Assembly (NCBI GenBank): GCA_009602725.1
Contig: WELB01000175.1
Span: forward strand, 166,826 to 224,423
Direction of reading: 5' to 3'
Origin: Spirogloea muscicola
Lineage: Eukaryota; Streptophyta; Zygnematophyceae; Spirogloeales; Spirogloeaceae
Length of the DNA: 57,598 nucleotides
The notes beneath the pieces were generated by a model. The model ran no database searches. It was given only the letters and a program-made list of their open reading frames with translations, and was not told the DNA's origin. Positions 13,590-25,310 of the stretch are shown one piece after another; the first letter of the stretch is position 1; the number at the start of each line of letters is the position of its first letter. A program made the translations under genes and the position numbers.

Positions 13590-13825
13590 GCTGTTCCACG
13601 AGACGTACCCGCCCATCGTTGCCCTTGGCGCCCGTCTCCCCGTCAGCTGCATATCTGTCGCTCTTGCGACGACGAGTTTCGGCCTGTTTGCAGCGTGCTC
13701 AGGCTAGTGCCTTGCACCAGAAAGCTGGGCGAGCTCTAGTAGGTGGCAGAAGGGCTCCGTTCCTGGCATCTAGTATTCATGCATCGAGTAGTGACCTTTA
13801 TGTTTTGACCCGTGGTTATTGAGCG
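13590..13825 (+). mobile_element. Non-LTR retroelement C-terminal remnant
   Basis: Encodes AAYLSLLRRRVSACLQRAQA and a terminal VLTRGY peptide before a TAT TGA end, matching the C-terminal end of other copies in the window (for example the LLLTRGY end at about 28413). It lacks any reverse transcriptase core. Confidence 0.55.
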
Positions 13826-13960
13826 GGTCAATCTGCTGTAGGTTATGTAGATTTTTAGATGTGCTTGCCTTTGTACCTGGCCATTTGGCCTACATTTCTT
13901 TCTAATACACGATCTTTTCCCGTCAGAGGTTCGAATGCGGAGCGGGCGACCACGGCTCTC

Positions 13961-13990
13961 CCACCTCCTCCCACCTCCTCCCACCTCCTC
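13961..13990 (+). repeat. Three perfect 10-bp repeats (CCACCTCCTC)
   Basis: CCACCTCCTC occurs three times in direct tandem. A small minisatellite in the NACA-TBC intergenic region with no evident function. Confidence 0.95.
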
Positions 13991-15005
13991 GGGCTTCGAT
14001 TTCTGTAGTCCTGTTGTTTGCACACCGTTTTGCCCTTTGCAGGATCAGTGTAGTGGCTCAACAACAGTGTATTGGCTTCTCAGCCAGATTCTCAGCCTGC
14101 ATTCACTCGGTTACATCGCCCCCCCCTTTTAGCATAGGGGCTTCGTTATATGTAGCCCCGATTCTTGCACTAGCTCCGTGCCTGAACAGTGTCACTTGCT
14201 TCATCTCGCGATCCTTTCCCGTTCTGCGCCGCGCCGCCGCGCGCCGCGCGCCTTCTCCCCCGCCGTGGCCGGCGCCGCCGCGAGTGCCCCCCGCGCCAAG
14301 CCCGGGGGGCCCCGCCGCGCCTCGTCGTCAGTGGCGCCGTTACCACTGGTCTTCGACGAAATCTCTCCCGCTTGCTCGCTGCGTCGCGCCAGCAGATGCG
14401 GGCCAGGGCGCGCGTCTCCCGCCGGCGTCCGTCGCCATTGACCTGCTTTGCCGGGCTCCAGAGCGACGCCTCCACTCCTCGACAGTGGCTTAAATGATAG
14501 CGCGCAGATGAGAGCCGGGCCGGGAGCGTGGCTGTTGCTCAGAAGAGTCCGCGAGCAGGACTCCAGCCGGCGAGAGATATGATGTGTAGCGCCTGCCCAG
14601 GCACGCGGGTGTGGCTCTGCGTTTCGACGGGGCACTCCAGCTTATGAGGGCCTCAAGCCATCATGAACACTCTAAAGGTCACGATAGTGGACATGTATGA
14701 CTTCCGGAGGGAAGTCACGCTGGAGGAAGCGGTCATCATGGTAGCCTTCCTTGATCCTGCAATCCTGGCAGCAGCGCTGCCTTGCAGCTGATGTGACGCC
14801 ATTTGAAGTAGCCGCACCAACTTGGTGTCGTCAAGAAGTTCAATTGTCGTCGACATGGCATGACACAGCATACAGACTTGTCCGCATCGTGATATCTGTC
14901 TCAGCTTGACCTCGTTGCATGACTTGAGCTTTCTGTAAGGCTAAGCTACGCCGAGCTGACACATCGCACGCTGAGTGAGAAAGTTATGGAGGCATGGCGC
15001 CTCAG

Positions 15006-17762
15006 GCGCCGAGTCTGACAAGAATCAGGGCTTTGTGCAGAACCAAGTCGAGGAGCGCATAAAGGAGCAGGCCAGGGTTTGGTGGGCGTATGAGGCTAAC
15101 AGGGGTGCAGGGTGGTACCTGCAGCCAGAAGTGGCCAATCCGCCCTCCTCGCCACAGAGCACCTCCTCGTCCTCCTTGTCACACGTAGTTACCTCGGTCG
15201 GCACTAAGTGGGCCAGGACCCTCAGTTATCATGTGGCCAGCCATTCGCAGCCAACTTCCCCAAGTCCTTTGGTGCCTGGGGAGGCGTCTGATCAGAGCTT
15301 CTCGACTTCTTTGTCAAATGCAGTATCCACTGCCGGGAACAGGTACTAGAGCATGGCAGTGTGATTGTGCTTCACATTAACATGCCAAAATTTCTGACCG
15401 CTTCTCTGTCTGGGTGACAGTCATTAGTCCAGGCAGGGGGACCGGGGTTGGGAGGGGGGGGGGGGATTGAAGGGAGCCGATGCTGGACTTCTGTTGAAGG
15501 ATTCGTAGATCTAAGAGCAATCGTTCTTTTTGCTGACAGCCCTTCACAGCTGTCAGAACTTGCTCTACTGTTATGCCACTTGTTCACGTCAATGACTTCT
15601 TTCCATTGTTGTCTGCAGTATTCTGCTAAAGAGGTTGATTCGGAAAGGAATACCCCTGCAACTGCGCCCAAAAGTCTGGAATGCTATATCAGGAGCCACA
15701 AGAAAAAAGGAACAGGCACCAGAGGGATATTACAGGGATCTGCTGAGAGCGGTGCAAGGGAAGGAGAGCATCTCCACCAAACAGATTGAAGCAGTAAGCA
15801 TTACTATTGAACGCTCATAAGTGATGGGGTTTGTATTATTCCTCTGTCCACGTGATAATGGCAATTCCAATGCCCCACCTTCTGCCTTGTTATGCTTGGC
15901 CCTAGCATGTCCCTCCTGTGCTCATCGATACTGGCGGAGTCACTGTGTCTCCTGCTGTACGTCTCTACTTACTGACACCTTTGTGACTGTTGTGTCATGA
16001 TGCAGGACTTGCATAGAACCTTTCCCTGCCATCCTAAGATTGATACAGAGGAAGGTAGAGCTGCTCTTAGGCGAGTGCTAGTTGCCTACTCTTGGCGAGA
16101 TTCTCGAGTTGGATACTGCCAGGTGATTTTCAGAACCGTGCAAGTCTGTCTCTGTATCTCAGGCTGCACTAGGTCAAGTGTGTGAGACTATGCTCAAGCC
16201 TTGTGAATATGATATAGTGGACATTGTGAACCCTGCACTTTACTTCTTGCTGGCAGTGAGACTCACCAATGCAGGTGCAAGTGTGGTTGCAGGGCATGAA
16301 TTTTGTAGCAGCATATTTACTGCTAGTGATGAGGACAGAGGAAGAAGCCTTCTGGCTGCTGGCTGTTCTCCTTGAAGATGTCTTACTTACAGACAGCTAC
16401 TCAGAAGATCTGCTAGGCTGCCACGTGGAACAGCGGGTTTTGAAGGATCTTCTGATCAAGAAGCTACCCAAGTATGACCATGGGCTTTGTTGCTTGTCAG
16501 GATGGGTTGCATGTACATTTATTGAGGGGGACATATAATTATCCTTGTGACATTGAGAAGCTCAGTGCCATGATCTCTACTCGCCTGACCTCTACTCGCC
16601 TGATTTTACCATGCTGGCAGGTTATCAGCACATCTGGATGCAATATCTTTCGAGCTCTCCTTGGTCTGCACAGAGTGGTTCCTGTGTATTTTCGCCAAGA
16701 GCTTTCCTGCGGAGGTATGACTGGTGCCTCTCTGACTATCCTGACCTCCTGTTACGGAGCACTCTACACACTGGACATGTAAGCAATGAGTACTTGGGCA
16801 GCAGTCAGAGCTTATTGCAACAAGATGCAGACGATGCAGATTGCAGGTGCCAGCTGACATTTGTTTCTCTGCAGACAACATTGAGGGTGTGGGATGTGCT
16901 CTTCAATGAAGGAGCAAAAGTGTTATTTAGACTGGGATTGGCTATATTTAAGGTGCTCACAGACCTACAGTCTCTGCAGCCTACACACTTAATTCGAGTG
17001 CAGATGTTTGCTTCTGTTTGTTCTTTGAGCAACCACTGACTCTCAAATGCCCAAAAGCAATGAAGCCTGTACTGCCATCATAGTGAAGAGGATCATATGT
17101 GGAATTGAGCAAGAAGGAACCCTTGCTTGATTGCAAGTGCATATCCTGTGTCACTAGCCGATCAGTTCCACAAGTTGTCTGAGTACAGATGAAAGAGGCA
17201 GAGCTACTCGTAGCGCAGAACCTGGGAGATGCAATAAAACTATTGCAATCCTTTACCCATCACACATTTGACCCTGATGTTCTCCTCAAGGTGGCAACTC
17301 CGCTGCGCCGAGAAGCTCATTATGTATGCTCATGCCGATGTGTAGCGGGTTGTGTTGTGGCACCGTGTCCTTTGCAGTCTTCGGCAAAGCAGTCTTGACT
17401 ATCTACTGCTAAGGACATGGATCTTTTGAAATACTCTACAGCAGTTGGTGCTTAGTTGTCAGATCTGGCCCTCCAAGGGCGTCCTGCGAAGTTTTTGAGC
17501 TCATCAGGAATCACAAATGTCCGTCTTGGACAAGTGGCACTTCAATAGCAAAGAGCAATGGAATGGTCAAGTACCTGTATTCCTTATTGTTGCCCTACCT
17601 TTGCTGCAGGTTGCATTTGACAAGTTGGGGTCCATGTCAATGACTACAATCTCCCGGCAGCGTAAGAAGCAGCAGCCGGCAGTCATTGCGGAGCTCGAAG
17701 GCCGCTTGCGGAAGCTCAGTCCAGCCCGGCGGGCTCCTCAAAACAGTGCAGCAACCATCTGA
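15006..17762 (+). CDS. TBC-domain Rab GTPase-activating protein
   Basis: TBC proteins switch off Rab GTPases in membrane traffic by supplying an arginine and a glutamine finger. Exons close in phase: 15006-15342, 15619-15793, 16006-16122, 16293-16471, 16621-16714, 16875-16952, 17189-17290, 17610-17762. Motifs in order: LIRKGIPLQLRPKVW (domain start), DLHRTFPCHP with the D-x-x-R arginine finger, VGYCQ/GMNFVAAYLLLVM with the glutamine finger split by an intron, EEAFWLLAVLLEDVL, VCTEWFLCIFAKSFP, TTLRVWDVLFNEGAKVL, then the plant-type tail MKEAELLVAQNLGDAIKLLQ and FDKLGSMS..SRQRKKQQP. The N-terminal exon gives GFVQNQVEERIKEQARVWWA and a Ser/Thr-rich linker. The initiator exon is missing: phase 1 enters at 15006 and no in-frame ATG precedes. 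Catalytic residues look intact. The Rab partner cannot be told. Confidence 0.88.
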
Positions 17763-19799
17763 AGCTGAAACAAGGGCTGTATCCACTGCATTTACATTGG
17801 ACTTGCAGTGATGTGCCGCTGACTTGAACAACGTGGAAGCCATCTTCTGTGCATATTTAATTGACTTATTCATTGGCTTTTGAGGTCCATGACAAAGAGG
17901 ACAACGCCATTAGGGCGCTCTGCTCCAGGAGGTTGCAGTTGTTTCCGTTTCATGGTCGAGGCCGTCCTCTTGCTACCTTCACCTTACCATCTTCGCAGCT
18001 GCACCTGCTGTGAGGCTGCTTGGAAAGTGAAGAGAGTGAAGTGGAGAATCACATTGAAGGCTGTTAGATTGAGTGCTCTCTTCAGTGACATATGGAGAGT
18101 AGCAGAGGAGTATGGGAAAGTGAAGCCACTGGACTTGCCGGTACCAGCAGTGCCAGCTGCAGGTGCAGGCTCAGCCTGGGACTCCCCCCGCCACTTCAGT
18201 GCCCGGCATTTTTGATCTCAGCAGCAGCTACAGTATTGTCGCTCTGCTTTTTGCTGGAGTTGAGCCGAGGGGTTTGAGGCCCTTGGACTGTTCCTTCTGG
18301 TATGGCCAGACAGGTACAAGTCTGTACACAATGTCAAGTTGCTTGTTGATGCATCATGCTGCGGCACTGCCAGCACCATTGTCGACAGGAGACACGCACC
18401 ATCATCATCTCCTGCTGATGTGTGTGCTTTCTCGATATTGCTGCCCAAGCAACTCCTTTGCCGTGTTACTTCTGCATGATGCAGGCCTGTGCTCTGCCTT
18501 CTAGAGCTGGGATGCCGGGCTCCTCTTAGCCGTGTGCTTTTAATGACACCACCCGGTGATATTGATAACATTCATTTTCGAGCCCAGAGGCACTGCTGGC
18601 CTCCATGTCAAGCACACAGCTCAAGCTGACCGGCGGCTGCTGACATTCCCAGATTCCTACCACACTCCAGCTTGAATTGACTAAAAAGTCCCTTCAATTG
18701 TAAAACTCTCTCACAAAATTTGTCTTGAATCACTTTGACCTGCAACCTCCCCTGCAAAACGTCCCCTGATGTCGTCTCTAGAATAACAAAAGAAGCAAGC
18801 TACCATATGCAGCGCTCTTCCAAGCGGCGTCATTGGCTGTGACTTCTGGCTTCTTCTGGCTTCAAAATATCCACAGTGGGAGGGGTGCAAGGGTTGGTGG
18901 AAATTGCTTGCAGCGGTGGCAGCTAGCTTCGGCTTCAACTTTGCCATTCTGTAACAGGCAATGATGATGGAATGTTGGTGGATTCATTTCAGTCGAGCCA
19001 ATCAATTAGACAGAAGTACGTGGTGAAGAGCTATGCTAGTATATCGCCTTCTACATGGGTCGGGAACCATCATCTTCACAAGTGTGATGGGGCATTCACC
19101 TGTCTATTCCTGTTCAGGAGGGAGTGCTAATACAGAGCAGTGAAGGCAACCACAATGTCTCTGAGGCAGGCATCTGTACACATAGGAGTGTGGGCGTGAA
19201 AGCTGGCCATGTTCGTATGCAGGGTCGTTTGACCAAAAGGGCTGTCAATGGCGGCCTCGAAGGAGTGGTTGAGTTCTTGGGAAGCATGTGAACAAGTTAG
19301 GGAGGACCGATGTCAGTGGCTAGCCAGTGAGCGTAACCAGGCCCTCAGCTTGGCGAGTGAAAGACAGCTCGGCAATACTCTCCATATTAGCAGAGGAGAA
19401 GGAAAGGACCTGCTGCCATCAGAAAGAGCTGCAGGAAGCTGGGTACGCCTGATGAATTCTTTTGTGAGGAAAGCGACTGCTACTATGGTCTAAAGCATAG
19501 CAAGCTCCAACAACAATAGCCGCTAACTGGCCAACCCAAAAGGCGATATACAAATTGGTCAGGACAGACAGTTTTCCTGACTTAGACGGGCAAGGAAGGC
19601 GCGGAAGCCCAATGAGGAGCCGGGGCAAAGGGAGAAGGTGCGCGATGCACATGACAGGAGTGGTAGGCCAGCCCAGCTAGCACATTGTCGATGCGTAAGG
19701 ACACGAATTTCCCGGAAGGACACAGGCCCTGCATCACTTGATACACACTCCATTTCCTTTTCCCCTGCGGCCCACTACTTCTGCGGTCCATGGCCCAAG

Positions 19800-20640
19800 A
19801 AGAAAGGGCGCGCCCATAGAGGATAGGGGCTGGAAAAGCCAGCCCAAAAGAGAATCAACAAAGTACAAGAAGGGGGCCAGGGGAAGCGCTAAGTGAAACA
19901 AGCACACATAAAAACAAAGCAGCTACGGATCAATCAGTAACCCCTGCTAAGCAGCCTCAGGTCAGAGTCGATAGGCTCCTGGAAGTGGGTCCTCTGGCCC
20001 AGAGCCAGAAGAAAGCGCGGCCAGATTGACTGGTGGCTGGGAAAGGCCAGTCCAAAGGGATGGACAAGGTCTGAAGGAGCCGGAGTGCGAAGGACTAGGA
20101 CTAAGACATCAGCCAGGGAACGCTCAGTAACCTCTAGTCAGGAGATGCAAGTCTGAGTAGCCAGAGAGCCAGAGGCAGCAGCGAGGGCTCTGCCGGCCCG
20201 CAGGTGCAGCGCGCGGGCCATCGATCGCTGCAGCGAGACGGCCAAGCGCATCCGGTACACCTGCGCTAGCGACCCGGCTGCAGGAAAGTCCACCGGCTCC
20301 CCAAGGAGGCGGCGGGCGATGGCGTGGCGGGCGAGCTGGGTGAGCAACTCGAGCCACCGAGCGCCCAACGCCCCATGCGTGTCAATCGCCAGCGGGAAGA
20401 ACTCGTCATCCTGCGGATGATCGGCATGTTTGAGCTCTTGCAAGCCTTGCATCTGCGTGCTGGCCGAGCTTCTCGCTGCGGCCTCCGGCTTTCGTCAGGG
20501 GGATAGTTTTCCGGCAGCTAGTCTGTCGGATATGAGGCTCATCAGTCGTAAACAGAGAGTGGTCCATCGTCTTCCCGTTCTGACATCGCTTCTTCGTGGC
20601 TGCCCCTTCGAACCTTCGTCAACTCTGTGAGGACTTGACG
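19800..20640. mobile_element. Nested non-LTR retroelement remnants in both orientations
   Basis: The minus strand at 20138-20452 encodes a clean C-terminal piece: DHPQDDEFFPLAIDTHGALG, LARHAIARRL and YRMRLAVSLQRSMARALHL, ending at a stop. This matches the last part of the restriction-like endonuclease protein (compare the YRMGLSFSLQRSRALAL copy at 48.3 kb). The plus strand at 20440-20560 carries a second tail pointing the other way. Forward hairpin repeats lie at 19814-19860 and 20013-20073, and a reversed one at 20640-20690. Confidence 0.7.
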
Positions 20641-21179
20641 AAGGTTTTCGGGCTGGCTTTTCACAGACCTTGCCCCCATTGGGAGTGCCACTTCTCTCTG
20701 AGGCCGGCTATAATGCCGTGAAGGTGGCCATGCAGAGGAAGTTCCACTCCACATCAAAGGAAGCGCGGCCAGATTGATTGGCAGCTGGGAAAGGCCAGCC
20801 CAAAAGAATGGACAAAGCCATCGAAGCCGCGCATTCTTCACCGAAGTGACCCCCCGACGCACCGCCAGGCCGCCGCCGCCGCCGCCGCCGCCGCCGTCGC
20901 CGCTGCGCTCTGGCACCCGCTTCCAGACCGCAGCAGATGGCCTCCTCCCGGCAGGCCGCCGTGGCTGCCGGCGCCGCGGCGGGCTGGCGCGCGGCGATCC
21001 TGGCGAGGGTGCGGCCTTGCCGCTCAGCCGCGATGAGCCACGAGNGAGCTGCCGCCGGGCCGGCTGGCCGGCCTCTGCGCGCCGCCGGGCCCGGCGGCGG
21101 GGGACGCAGCCGGAGGGGGTGGCCTCACGGCCGCCGACGAGTTTACCACCGGAGGCGTCCGCAAGGTCTCTTTCGCTCG

Positions 21180-21210
21180 TCAATTAGCAGGGCTAGTTCC
21201 TGCTAATTGA
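21180..21210. repeat. Perfect 12-bp inverted repeat with 7-nt loop
   Basis: TCAATTAGCAGG (21180-21191) and CCTGCTAATTGA (21199-21210) are exactly complementary around the loop GCTAGTT. It sits just after the GC-rich stretch upstream of the first recognised RPC4 exon. Confidence 0.9.
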
Positions 21211-21434
21211 TCTAAGCTCCGCTGTTATAGCCATCAACACCCTCTGAATGCACCTGGCTGGCTTTGACAGCCGCTCCTTCATTACCAGCAGCCGCATCCT
21301 TCGCCAAGCTTAGTGTTGAGGGTTTAAGATTCAGGGTTGGGTTGTTAGGGTTTCATGTCTATGGTTTAGGTGCTGGAGCGGGCGGGCTTATGGCAGGCGA
21401 GGCCCACTCACGCCGGCCCTTGCGGCGATTGCAG

Positions 21435-24164
21435 ACCAAGTTCGTGCCGAAGATCCCTGCGAGGAGGGCCGTCAAGAAGCCGCCACACGCATCAGCAATC
21501 GCAAGGTGCGGCGGCTGAGCTGTTGCTGCAATGCAGTCGGGGCTGTAATGCCGCACGCCCAGCTTGCCCGGCTCTGGTCGCCTCCGTCCATATGACAGCA
21601 TGTCATCAATTGGTCCTGGTCTGCTGGTATTTGCAGTGAAAGCGATGCTCGAGAGGTGGGAGCAGCAGCCAGTGAGTCCCAGCGGCAGCGTAAGGTGCAG
21701 GAGCCTGCTGCTCAGAAGCCTAACAGCAATCAGACCACAACATTGAGCCAATCTCCGAAGTTAACCTGAACACATGTTTTGCTTGATTGTCAATTTGGCA
21801 CAGAAGTCTGAGTGCGCAGCATTGTAGAGTGGTAAAGCAGTAGGAGCTGTTGCCACGGCTCGAGGCGCGTCCTTGATGCTGCTCTGCTTATTGAAAGCTT
21901 CAGGAGGACGGGGAAGGATGGCCGGGGCGGCGGCTGCTGCAGGGCCCCAAAGGTGACACCATGGGCCTGCCTGCAGCTCTGTACTGGCACCTGCGACGTG
22001 GTCGCGGGTGCAGGCACCGCTATGGCACAGGCTGACATGAGCAGCTTGGCAGTTGCCAGCTAGCATACGCATGAAGTTTGCCAGCTGGCATTCTCGAGGT
22101 TCTGCTTCTGCTTCTGGCTACTGATTGTGATGCAATGTGATGCAATCTGTGGCACATGCGCGAAGCCCCGCCGCCGCAGCGAGTTGCATTTGGCTTCAGT
22201 GCCGAAGCAGCTGCCGGCACTGCCAAGACCTCCCAGCCTAGAGGTGCGGCAGTGGTCGACCAGGCATCCCGCGATGGCGCGAAGACCGGTGGTGGAGGTG
22301 GTGGGGCTGGCAGAAGAGGGGGCACACTTGGTGCGGATTCTAAGGACCGACTACTCAGCTTCCAGGGTGAGCCCCTGCTGCCTTGTGTCATCTGGCACTG
22401 CGCTAACTTGACTTGCAAGACTTAGCACGTCCCCTGCGATCATTGTTATTGGGTCAAGAACGCCACCGCAGGAGCACTGCGGAGGCTGCTCTGGAGGCCA
22501 CCGCTGTGTCCTGTGTTGTGCACTACATTTCTTGATTCCGTTGTATGCATAACCATGTCATAGATGTGGTCCTCAGCACTTTTAGTTTCACCAGACAATG
22601 ATGATATTATCAAAAGGTTGAAAACTGTTCCCCTGGCGGCTGCATGCACCTGCTTGAGCATGACTTGCATCGACAGGCTTGCCAATTGTGCTGCATCTCA
22701 CTGCCGAACTTGCTGCTCCTGCCTGGACTGTGCTGCAGAAGGCCCGGAAGAACTCTTTGAGCCCGAGAAGGGCAAGGTCAAGCGCTGCGACATGGAGCCG
22801 ATGGTGAGGCACCTGAATTGCCGCTCTGTGCAGCTTCTCAGGCCTGAGACTCGCACTCAGCCTGGATTCAACGCTCATTGCTCTGCCAATCACCCATCAT
22901 GTTGAGCTTGCGGCAGGGCTCTCGGAGATGTGCAGAGACTGTCGTTGTGACCGGCTGGCAGCCGCCTGCCAGCGTGCTTCATCTCACTCTCATGGCTTGT
23001 GCAGGACTACACCAAGTACTACCCCATCACGCTGCCACTCCGGCCGCCACATGTCGGTGCCTCCGGTAAAGTCCTCAGCGAGCATCTCAGAGGGCTGCGA
23101 GGCAATGGTCACAAGAGCGTGCATGGCCTCCCTGTGTGTTGTTCATCTTTGGCAATGGCGGATCCCCTTCTCGTTGTGATGCATGTAGAGCTGGCACCCC
23201 CCCTAGTAGACAGCACAGCTGGTGCTAACGTAGGCTGATGCTCTCTGCGCTTGACCTTGGCTAGACAAGCTAGATCTCGCCGAATTTGGAGTGGTGGCAC
23301 CGGACGCATTTGATGAGGACGCCATGCCTGCTGCGCAGGAGCTAGGCCTCTGGGTGATAGCTGCTGTCTTGAGCTTATGCATAGCAGCAGCAGCAGCAGC
23401 ATTGCGCGCAAGGGCCAATGGTATACTGAAGCTCCGCGTGGCACTCTCCTTACAGGACAAGAGCGAGCAGGAACGGCTGCTCTTCTTCCAGCTCCCAGTT
23501 GCGCTTCCCTTGGCGCAGCCCGCAGCCAGTGAGGGCGACGGCAGTGAGGCCGGAGAAGGCGCGCAACCTCACGGCCTGCTCGACCTGGCCGCTCTGCCGC
23601 GTGGTTGCATGGGCAAGCTGCTTGTGTATGAGAGCGGTGCTGTGAAGCTAAAGCTGGGGAGTGTCCTTCTCGATGTAAGTCAGTATCAGCCATCCTGTAC
23701 ACTGCAACGAAAACACTCACTGCCCTACTTGTTCATCTGCTCACCAGCATCCCCTTGTAACACCAAGATGCAGCTAGTGATGGTCAAGGTTGGCTATGAA
23801 TGCTCTCACCCAAGGACTCCCCTCCTCTATCTGTGAATCCAAACCTCCTGTCCTATCCCTGCTGCTTAGATGAACCAATTGCACTTCTAATAGCTTTCCT
23901 TGAATTTGACTAGTCTTTATAGATCTTCCCACCCTCCAGCTTTGATCAACAAGGCATTCCTATGTATTTACCGCGGGCTTGTTGACCCACCACAATTGTT
24001 AAGCCCTTTTCCTTTGCTTGCAGGCGCTGCCTGGTGCGACCTGTGTTTTCCATCAGGAGCTCGCGGCAATTGACACCGTCTCGCGAGAGTGCTTCTTTCT
24101 TGGCGATGTATCACAGCGGGTCGTGCTGACCCCTGATGTGGAGAGCCTCTTGGCGAATGTCTAG
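21435..24164 (+). CDS. RPC4: DNA-directed RNA polymerase III subunit RPC4 (POLR3D)
   Basis: RPC4 pairs with RPC5 in a TFIIF-like module of RNA polymerase III. The C-terminal half is clear and closes in phase: 22739-22803, 23005-23065, 23265-23353, 23456-23674, 24024-24164. It reads PEELFEPEKGKVKRC, DYTKYYPITLPLRPP, DLAEFGVVAPDAFDE, PAAQELGLW, LLFFQLPVALPL, MGKLLVYESGAVKLKLG, TCVFHQELAAIDT and FFLGDVSQRVVLTPDVESLL, all family hallmarks. An upstream exon at 21435-21505 (TKFVPKIPARRAVKKPP) fits the basic N-terminal motif, and a Gly-rich frame at about 22156-22373 may be another exon, but the chain from 21505 to 22739 and the start codon are unresolved. The neighbouring minus-strand frame ends 388 bp downstream (convergent). 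Confidence 0.85.
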
Positions 24165-24551
24165 CGGGGAGCTGAGTTACAAAGGGTGACGCTGCGCGGC
24201 CCCCCGAGATGTTGGCATGTTGGCCTCTGGACAAAACTGCCTCAATGGAGTTTGCGCAAGGTGATGACACGGTTGCACTTTCTGCACGTATAAGCTGCAC
24301 CTGAAGCTGCACTTGCGAGTTTGGACTTGCAAGCACCAGTTATGGCTGACAAGTTGCCATTGCTACAATGCTTCCCTCAGAGCTGAGAAGTCCACGCAAT
24401 GTCAACCATCATAATTGGCCGCGAGCAAGCGGCGAGCAAGTGCCATCAGTCACTATTGCTTGGAGGAACGCTGAGGAGAGCCGCACAAAGAAGCGCTTGC
24501 AGCATCAGCCCAGTATGTTTGCTGGTGATGGAGCTAACCTCACCGTTTCTC

Positions 24552-25220
24552 TCAAGACCCGACATCAGCGATGCTCATGCCTGCGCGCCGTTGCCGGTCA
24601 GCAATGACCTGCATGCGGACAAGAACCTCCGGCGGGAGGTCTGGCAAAGCTGGCGCCGCCACCACGGCGCTGAAAGCATGCTGACTGCTTAAGCTGTCTT
24701 CTGGATGGCCTGACCCGCGCATTGCACTAGTCCCAGTATCACCGCCGCCCTTGGCGTCCCTGCCAATCAACTGAGCGAGCAGCAGAGCCTGTCGCTCCTC
24801 CAGTTCAAGCTCACGCGTGGCCCACGAACCGCTGCGGTCACGACCGTCGTCACCCTCGCTGTCGGGGCTGCCGCCGCCGGGGTCAGCCACCGCCGCAGCT
24901 ACTGTCGACCTCAACTCTGCATCGCTGCCCTGGCAGAGAAGGCGCCTCTCAAGCAGCACAGACACCCGGGCAGCCAGCGCGGCCCCCTCGTCGTCGTCGT
25001 CGTCTTTGTCGTCGTCGTCGCTGTTATCGTTTTCAGCAGCGCTGCCGTTCACACCGTCGAGGATGGAAGGCCGGCTGCGATGCATAGCGGCAGCAGACGA
25101 CAAAGGGTCCAAGGCCCCAGCGCGCGATGCAAAGCCCGACAGCGGCCGCGGCGCAGTGGCGCCGCCGGCAGGGCCGCCGTCGTCCAGCGCCGCCAGGCCC
25201 GCGTGCAGCGCCGCTGCCAG
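24552..25220 (-). CDS. Unknown protein, 3' part only (runs into assembly gap)
   Basis: An open minus-strand frame enters from the gap side and stops at 24552. I do not recognise it. Visible features: an Asp-rich acidic run (about 24960-25025), a charged helical stretch with VSVLLERRLLCQGS, RELELEERQALLLAQLIGRD, and an end reading LPPEVLVRMQVIADRQRRAG. Codon third positions are GC-rich like real exons nearby, and the plus-strand frames over the same bases look like low-complexity shadows. It would be convergent with RPC4. The 5' part is lost in the poly-A/N gap. Confidence 0.4.
   Translation of the reverse strand: MAAALHAGLAALDDGGPAGGATAPRPLSGFASRAGALDPLSSAAAMHRSRPSILDGVNGSAAENDNSDDDDKDDDDDEGAALAARVSVLLERRLLCQGSDAELRSTVAAAVADPGGGSPDSEGDDGRDRSGSWATRELELEERQALLLAQLIGRDAKGGGDTGTSAMRGSGHPEDSLSSQHAFSAVVAAPALPDLPPEVLVRMQVIADRQRRAGMSIADVGS

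Positions 25221-25310
<90 letters not shown>

Larger units (their letters stand above)
11468..15005. other. Repeat-rich intergenic region
   Basis: This stretch separates NACA from the TBC gene, which are transcribed divergently. It contains hairpin repeats (11821-12210), a short tandem array (12206-12251), retroelement remnants at 12960-13260 and 13590-13825, and a 10-bp tandem repeat at 13961-13990. About 14200-14500 is very GC-rich with long open frames on several strands and no domain. The first exon of the TBC gene should lie in the last part but I cannot place it. Confidence 0.55.
17763..21434. other. Intergenic region, partly repeats
   Basis: Between the TBC and RPC4 genes, both on the plus strand. 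I recognise no gene in 17763-19780. From 19780 to 20820 there are hairpin repeats and retroelement remnants in both orientations. At about 20868-20900 a GCC run begins a GC-rich stretch to 21150 that may hold the first exon of RPC4 (an in-frame ATG at about 21032 follows a clean frame), but one undetermined base at 21045 and no homology keep this open. Confidence 0.5.

Noticed and set aside
14178-14497. GC-rich open frames on several strands before the TBC gene
   Set aside because: No motif, similar openness in all frames, and no phase-compatible join to the TBC exon at 15006.
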